A stretch of 64,000 nt of DNA. Source: Collinsella sp. Lineage in GTDB: Bacteria; Actinomycetota; Coriobacteriia; Coriobacteriales; Coriobacteriaceae. The notes under the pieces are model-generated. The model made no database searches. It had not been told where the DNA came from and saw only the letters and a list, made by a program, of their open reading frames with translations. Positions 61,501-64,000 of this stretch are shown here, piece by piece; the first letter of the stretch is position 1; the number at the start of each line of letters is the position of its first letter. The stretch is taken from the NCBI GenBank assembly GCA_019414245.1, contig DXMK01000015.1, forward strand, positions 233,383-297,382. Reading direction: 5' to 3'. The position numbers and the translations under genes were made by a program.

Positions 61501-61674
61501 GATACCCAGCGAAACGCCGGCTTCCGCCGCATCATGACGGCACAGGTCGAGCTCGGCAAACGTAGGTGCCAGCAACACGGCACGCCCGTGGCGGGCAATA
61601 AGGTCGGCAAGCAACGACGACTCGGCATCGCTCAAATCCGTGCCGGCATTGGTGGTATAGATTCGAACAGGCAT
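58525..61674 (-). CDS. addB: AddB-like PD-(D/E)XK nuclease subunit
   Basis: 1049 residues. The N-terminal helicase fold has no Walker A (VLLAPTFAELDLC in its place), as in AddB subunits with an inactive motor. The C-terminal nuclease shows SQIEAYSTCPLCWFVSYRV, GRIDRVDV and AVVIDYKHRSG. Cysteines at CPLC and HARC may belong to the iron-sulfur staple of the family, though the usual C-terminal CxxC is not complete. A low-complexity insert (DDAKTAGDAKAAGADKAK) comes from 18-bp tandem repeats. GGAGGACC precedes ATG. First gene of the addB-addA operon. Confidence 0.87.
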   Translation of the reverse strand: MPVRIYTTNAGTDLSDAESSLLADLIARHGRAVLLAPTFAELDLCRHDAAEAGVSLGIDYKTPTSWLRSLWELLGDGRGFVDNLQRQMLFSDMVTRLDDADLQPLSRSQGTVRMLARMARDVLPGVAGTGAERCRGNNCQPEPKSDAEARVFELLRAYAGGLDRRDMVEPCEAADIMAGALADNLPACTRAVCVRGITSFTHGLLELLSAVATNGGEVVVLLAREQAAMREELAAAFDARGVLFEIAPLGEDAVASDVACGTAAQPVFIEVAGPHARAHVYADAVDKLVKAHKESKADKATAMPTDPVRVLVVSARAPQLFGELASRLAARHIAAETTEFTAFSQSIAGRQFAALAGLIERMKTADEGTASKTEWWPAPELTDWIYSPLSGADAVNARAFDKNMRLSRSKTTASVKSLLQSVQGQVRGARKAASDDNWFKNVPCVVSDVFQALWRDKPVTALKAMLAVAEALPDRALGGLDGQARRQAEVALLRHAIDILMNGARVLDVSQAATVPVLDGIRTKVDKRSTAYDYETYEVDRAPRAQVRFASLADAAALRPGSYDAVLFADVDLDSYPLSHEEGPLATLTASLGREGVTLEPAALLRARFGHAMQASRGPVTLARVTHDRQARECYPAAVWTELRAHAEADGAKIADDAKTAGDAKAAGADKAKCVGEGDIVRDFDPAAGEGLKRERVTCEAPQHLSAEAVPYLVLRRRDGEGEDAPLVPRLTSASQIEAYSTCPLCWFVSYRVKPQSIDAGFGNMEKGNFVHDVLEHLHARLPQEGMERVTPMNLPRAKELLHEVFAETLAEHAGKRGTEGPLVPLSPVEERQAAEILPQLEGVLAYESEALAPFAPRYLEFAFNELQVEYAGWPLGGRIDRVDVDAENRAVVIDYKHRSGVEEFKLADPTVRDEESGEAPIDDPRWLPPHTQTLIYAQAMRRALGLDARAALYFSTKGGKPALRGAASAELLEEERGDGRIPGLKKGFPGEGGNMDFDALLDRVETGIAERLRELEAGNVAAVDPTSAQAAHARCSYNHEGTFVRRDV
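59674..59727 (-). repeat. Three 18-bp tandem repeats inside addB
   Basis: Three in-frame units, 59674-59691, 59692-59709 and 59710-59727, share AGCGxxxTTAGCGxCxxC. They encode an Ala/Asp/Lys-rich loop (DDAKTAGDAKAAGADKAK region) between AddB domains. Unit length divisible by three keeps the frame if the number varies. Confidence 0.75.
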
Positions 61675-61756
61675 GGTCCTCCGCTCAAACTGTTCGCAAT
61701 AATCAATGTATCCATCCTACCCGCCCACGCGGACAGATTTGCCCCACGCCAACAGA

Positions 61757-61845
61757 TTTGATCCCTTGGGGACGGAGGAAAACGGATCACCGAGAAGGTC
61801 AGTTTAACCCGGTGATCCGTTTTCCTCCGTCCCCAAGGGATCAAA
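61757..61845. repeat. 36-bp perfect inverted repeat
   Basis: 61757-61792 (TTTGATCCCTTGGGGACGGA...) and 61810-61845 are exact reverse complements over 36 bp with a 17-base loop. It ends in AAAAAA on the + strand (TTTGATCCC side gives only TTT), so it is not an ordinary terminator for the minus-strand YerC gene. It lies between the yerC stop and the addB start, with the short hairpin region CCGCCCCCGGAGGGACGG (61850-61867) beside it. Confidence 0.85.
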
Positions 61846-61894
61846 AAACCGCCCCCGGAGGGACGGCTCTTCGTAATTCAATGTTGTCGCTGGC

Positions 61895-62194
61895 CTACTC
61901 GCCATCCTCCAGTTTAATGAGGATCTTGCGGTAGCCACCGTACTCGCCGTTGAGCGCCTTGGATACACGGCTCACCGTGGTGGACGAAGCGCCGGTACGC
62001 GCCTGAACCTCGACATAGGGCTCGCCCTCGTCCAGGTAACGCGCGACTTGCAGACGCTGCGATAGATCGCAAATCTCACGCGGCGTGCAGATATCGGTCA
62101 AAAACGCTTGGATATCTTTCTCGTCGTCCAAAAGGCTAAATGCGTGGACCAGCTGCTTGACATCAGGCTTGTCAAACATGTTCTCGATATTCAT
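61895..62194 (-). CDS. YerC/YecD-family TrpR-like repressor
   Basis: 99 residues, all helical, with the TrpR superfamily helix-turn-helix: LTDICTPREICDLSQRLQVARYL followed by RTGASSTTVSRVSKALN. This is the YerC/YecD branch of small DNA-binding proteins; its effector and targets are not known. GGTGATC precedes the ATG. The gene is followed by a perfect 36-bp palindrome. Confidence 0.88.
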   Translation of the reverse strand: MNIENMFDKPDVKQLVHAFSLLDDEKDIQAFLTDICTPREICDLSQRLQVARYLDEGEPYVEVQARTGASSTTVSRVSKALNGEYGGYRKILIKLEDGE

Positions 62195-62517
62195 CGATCA
62201 CCGCCAAACCCGCCAAAAGGCATCGAAGTTGATACTGACATCGGGCATCGTTCACCCGTAATATGCAATAGGGCAACGCCTGTGGCTTTTGCCCGTAGCA
62301 GTTTAGCACACCACCAAACTAAAGCGACAAGACTCTCTGCCAGCGGCACGTTTTTTAGGACGAACGCCGTTTTGAAACCGAATGCGCACGCAAGCTCCAC
62401 GAATATCTGAGACAATGGGCGGCCGAACAGGGCCGAGCCCGCGCATCTATCCGAGTTGCAAAGGTATGTGCCCCTCACGCCCCCTCACCACGCCATGCGC
62501 AAGAAAGGATTCCCACC
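62195..62517. other. Gene-free divergent intergenic region
   Basis: The space between the divergent YerC and PF04020-type genes. A minus-strand open frame across it has no ribosome binding site and composition of an accidental frame. AAAGGAT before 62518 is the ribosome binding site of the plus-strand gene. I see no strong promoter or hairpin. Confidence 0.5.
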
Positions 62518-62883
62518 ATGCGCTTTTTGCTCAACTGGCTTTTGACCTCAATCGCCATCGCGATAGCAACGTTTCTCGTCCCCGGCATTCAGCCCTTCGG
62601 CATGGCCGACGCCTGGGTCTGCTTTGCCTTCGTGGGACTGTTCCTCAACATCGTCGACTCGCTCGTCAAGCCGTTCCTGACGGTCATCTCGCTGCCGCTC
62701 ACTATTATCACGCTTGGTATTTTTCAGCTCGTAGTCAACAGCTTTATGCTCGAGCTGGCCAGCTACCTGTCGGTCAATCTGCTGGGCGCGGGCATCTCCA
62801 TTGCCGGCTTTGGATCAGCCTTTATGGGCAGCATCCTGGTATCCATCATGCGCAGCATTCTCGACAGCATCGCCAGGAACTAA
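62518..62883 (+). CDS. PF04020-type (phage-holin-4-like, YvlD) membrane protein
   Basis: 121 residues, four hydrophobic helices (about 3-22, 32-50, 55-78, 88-115) with the family pattern LLNWLLTSIAIAIATFLVPGI near the start and ISLPLTIITLGIFQLVVNSFML in the middle. The family is labelled holin-like by similarity only; chromosomal members are not known to lyse cells and may respond to envelope stress. AAAGGAT precedes ATG. Confidence 0.83.
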   Translation: MRFLLNWLLTSIAIAIATFLVPGIQPFGMADAWVCFAFVGLFLNIVDSLVKPFLTVISLPLTIITLGIFQLVVNSFMLELASYLSVNLLGAGISIAGFGSAFMGSILVSIMRSILDSIARN

Positions 62884-62919
62884 AGCGACCGGATACGGAC
62901 CGCCGCAACACGCCAAAAG

Positions 62920-62956
62920 AAGGCCGTCCATCGCAACGATGGGCGGCCTTGTCATT
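62920..62956 (+). terminator. Hairpin terminator
   Basis: AAGGCCGTCCATCG (62920-62933) pairs with CGATGGGCGGCCTT (62937-62950) with one U-G pair; a weak T-rich tail (GTCATTTG) follows. Confidence 0.7.
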
Positions 62957-63019
62957 TGTCAAGCCTCAGAGGGCAAGAAAATCTACCATTTCTACCCCGT
63001 CCCCAAATGGCAGGTGGGA

Positions 63020-63448
63020 CTAGATGACGTAGTCGTAGCCCTCGTTGGGGGCGACGAGCGCATCGAGCGTCACGCCGTCGAGGTAGTCGTTGATGAGCTT
63101 GTCCAGGTTCTTCCACACGTCGAGCGTGGGACACTCATCCGAACGCGAACAGCCCTTGCAGTCGCCGTCCAGGCATGCGACCGGCGCCAGGCTGCCCTCG
63201 GTCAGGCGCAAGATCTCACCCACCGTGTACTGCTCGGGCGGGCGCGTGAGCACGTAACCACCGCCCTTGCCGCGCATGCCCGAGAGCATATTGGCACGCA
63301 CGAGCGTGGCCAAAATGTTCTCCAGATATTTCTCCGAAATCCCCTGGCGCGCGGCGATCTCTTTGAGGGGAATGCGGCCAGCCGCCTGGTGCTCGGCCAG
63401 GTCGACCATAACGCGCAGGGCATATCTGCCCTTTGTGGAAACCAACAT
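63020..63448 (-). CDS. Rrf2-family transcriptional regulator (IscR/CymR-like)
   Basis: 142 residues. N-terminal winged helix (VSTKGRYALRVMVDLAEH, IPLKEIAARQGISEKYLENIL) typical of Rrf2. Cysteines C92, C97, C100 and C106 (ACLDGDCKGCSRSDEC) sit where IscR holds its [2Fe-2S] cluster, with one extra Cys. It is divergent from cysK, the arrangement of CymR-like regulators of cysteine synthesis, so it may sense an Fe-S cluster or cysteine status and act on that promoter. AAAGGCAG precedes ATG. Confidence 0.9.
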   Translation of the reverse strand: MLVSTKGRYALRVMVDLAEHQAAGRIPLKEIAARQGISEKYLENILATLVRANMLSGMRGKGGGYVLTRPPEQYTVGEILRLTEGSLAPVACLDGDCKGCSRSDECPTLDVWKNLDKLINDYLDGVTLDALVAPNEGYDYVI

Positions 63449-63596
63449 ATATATTGCTGCCTTTCGGTCTTTTAATTCGTAGAAATTCTAGCCGAAAAAT
63501 TGGTTTTGAAAATACCTATTCCCGTCAAGCTGGTTAATCGACTCGTAATAATCTTCTATTTCCTATTGCGTTACTAGGCTTTACTGTCTACTATGC

Positions 63597-63669
63597 TTGC
63601 CAACAGCAAAACGAACAACCTATAAGGTTTGTGGGTTTCGCTGTTACACACACCGTAAAACCACACGGT
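63597..63669 (+). promoter_or_regulatory. cysK promoter with palindrome over the -10 box
   Basis: TTGCCA (63597-63602), 18 bases, TATAAG (63621-63626) make a fair sigma-70 promoter. AACCTATAAGGTT (63617-63629) is a perfect palindrome lying over the -10 box, suited to a dimeric repressor such as the divergent Rrf2 protein. A second inverted repeat ACCGT-8-ACGGT follows (63652-63669). Confidence 0.5.
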
Positions 63670-63701
63670 ATCCAGTCATTTGAACACTTTGGAGGTTCAC
63701 C

Positions 63702-64000
63702 ATGAGCAATGTTTACACGTCCATCGATCAGCTTATCGGCCACACCCCGCTTCTGGAGCTCACTCACTTTGAGGCCGATGAGGACCTCAAGGCCCGCGTA
63801 CTCGTCAAGCTGGAATACTTCAACCCCGCCGGCTCCGTCAAAGACCGCGTCGCCAAGAACATGATCGACGAGGCCGAGAAGGCCGGCAAGCTCGTGCGCG
63901 GCGGCGACTACACCATCATCGAGCCCACGAGCGGCAACACCGGCGTCGGCATCGCCTCAGTGGCGGCGGCTCGCGGCTACAAGGTGATCATCACCATGCC
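63702..64000 (+). CDS. cysK: Cysteine synthase A, cut by the window end
   Basis: The first 99 codons are visible: MSNVYTSIDQLIGHTPLLEL, then LVKLEYFNPAGSVKDRVAKNM with the PLP-binding Lys in the SVKDR motif, and EPTSGNTGVGIASVAAARGY, the asparagine-loop that holds the substrate carboxylate. The enzyme makes cysteine from O-acetylserine and sulfide. GGAGG lies six bases before ATG. The promoter shares its space with the divergent Rrf2 gene. Confidence 0.95.
   Translation, partial: MSNVYTSIDQLIGHTPLLELTHFEADEDLKARVLVKLEYFNPAGSVKDRVAKNMIDEAEKAGKLVRGGDYTIIEPTSGNTGVGIASVAAARGYKVIITM

Noticed and set aside
62191..62478. Minus-strand 95-codon frame between YerC and the PF04020-type gene
   Set aside because: No Shine-Dalgarno or family resemblance, and it occupies the divergent promoter region.
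62518..62883. Holin, hence a prophage remnant
   Set aside because: The family name comes from similarity only; no other phage genes are nearby.

Overview
The window looks like a chromosomal segment of a gut Coriobacteriia (Actinomycetota), most like Collinsella. The evidence is high G+C with strong third-position bias (hence long spurious antisense frames), class III fructose-bisphosphatase, AddAB-type recombination, QueH rather than QueG, a 12-alpha-hydroxysteroid-dehydrogenase-like gene, and DUF4430 surface proteins behind a cobalamin riboswitch. The genus is inferred from protein resemblance; no rRNA is present. I recognised no rRNA, tRNA, CRISPR array, insertion sequence or prophage. Both edges cut loci: the toxin partner of a RelB-like antitoxin lies left of base 1, and cysK runs off the right end.

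Layout. 1-8.7 kb: antitoxin, LOG-family nucleotide phosphoribohydrolase, tgt, the steroid-dehydrogenase-like SDR, an acidic tail-anchored coiled-coil protein, then queA-queH (with tgt, three queuosine-tRNA enzymes). 8.8-17.9 kb: a methionyl-type tRNA ligase with an altered KMSKS loop, a NOL1/NOP2/Sun methyltransferase, a 56-residue membrane peptide, a TIM-barrel-like protein, degV, fbp and two GtrA paralogues. 18.1-23.2 kb: a cobalamin-riboswitch-controlled pair of DUF4430 surface proteins. 23.3-28.7 kb: UbiB-like kinase with a phasin-like partner, a C69 dipeptidase, and folD/fchA; fhs at 40-42 kb completes the one-carbon/tetrahydrofolate set. 29-40.5 kb is more accessory: lipoprotein, surface PI-PLC with LAxTG tail, DUF1016 nuclease, ADP-ribosylglycohydrolase with a small partner, micro-ORF, SHOCT locus with disrupted frame, zinc-ribbon protein, CDF transporter, repeat-rich membrane protein and Cys-rich peptide. 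42-61.7 kb is an almost entirely minus-strand genome-maintenance run: ruvC-ruvA-ruvB, a NAD-synthetase-like protein that appears catalytically dead in both domains, superoxide reductase, SWIM/SNF2 helicase, dnaE, addB-addA. 61.9-64 kb: YerC-like repressor, a PF04020-type membrane protein, and a divergent Rrf2 regulator/cysK pair.

The most unusual signals are non-coding. A structured element occurs three times (about 2.8, 6.0 and 44.6 kb), each time against the 3' end of a minus-strand gene, with compensatory base changes between copies. Separately there are several long, perfect or near-perfect palindromes (5.85, 10.96, 54.82 and 61.76 kb) whose outer motifs recur while the stem sequence differs. 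Together with the degenerate NadE homologue and the B12-controlled surface operon, these are the best candidates for undescribed biology.
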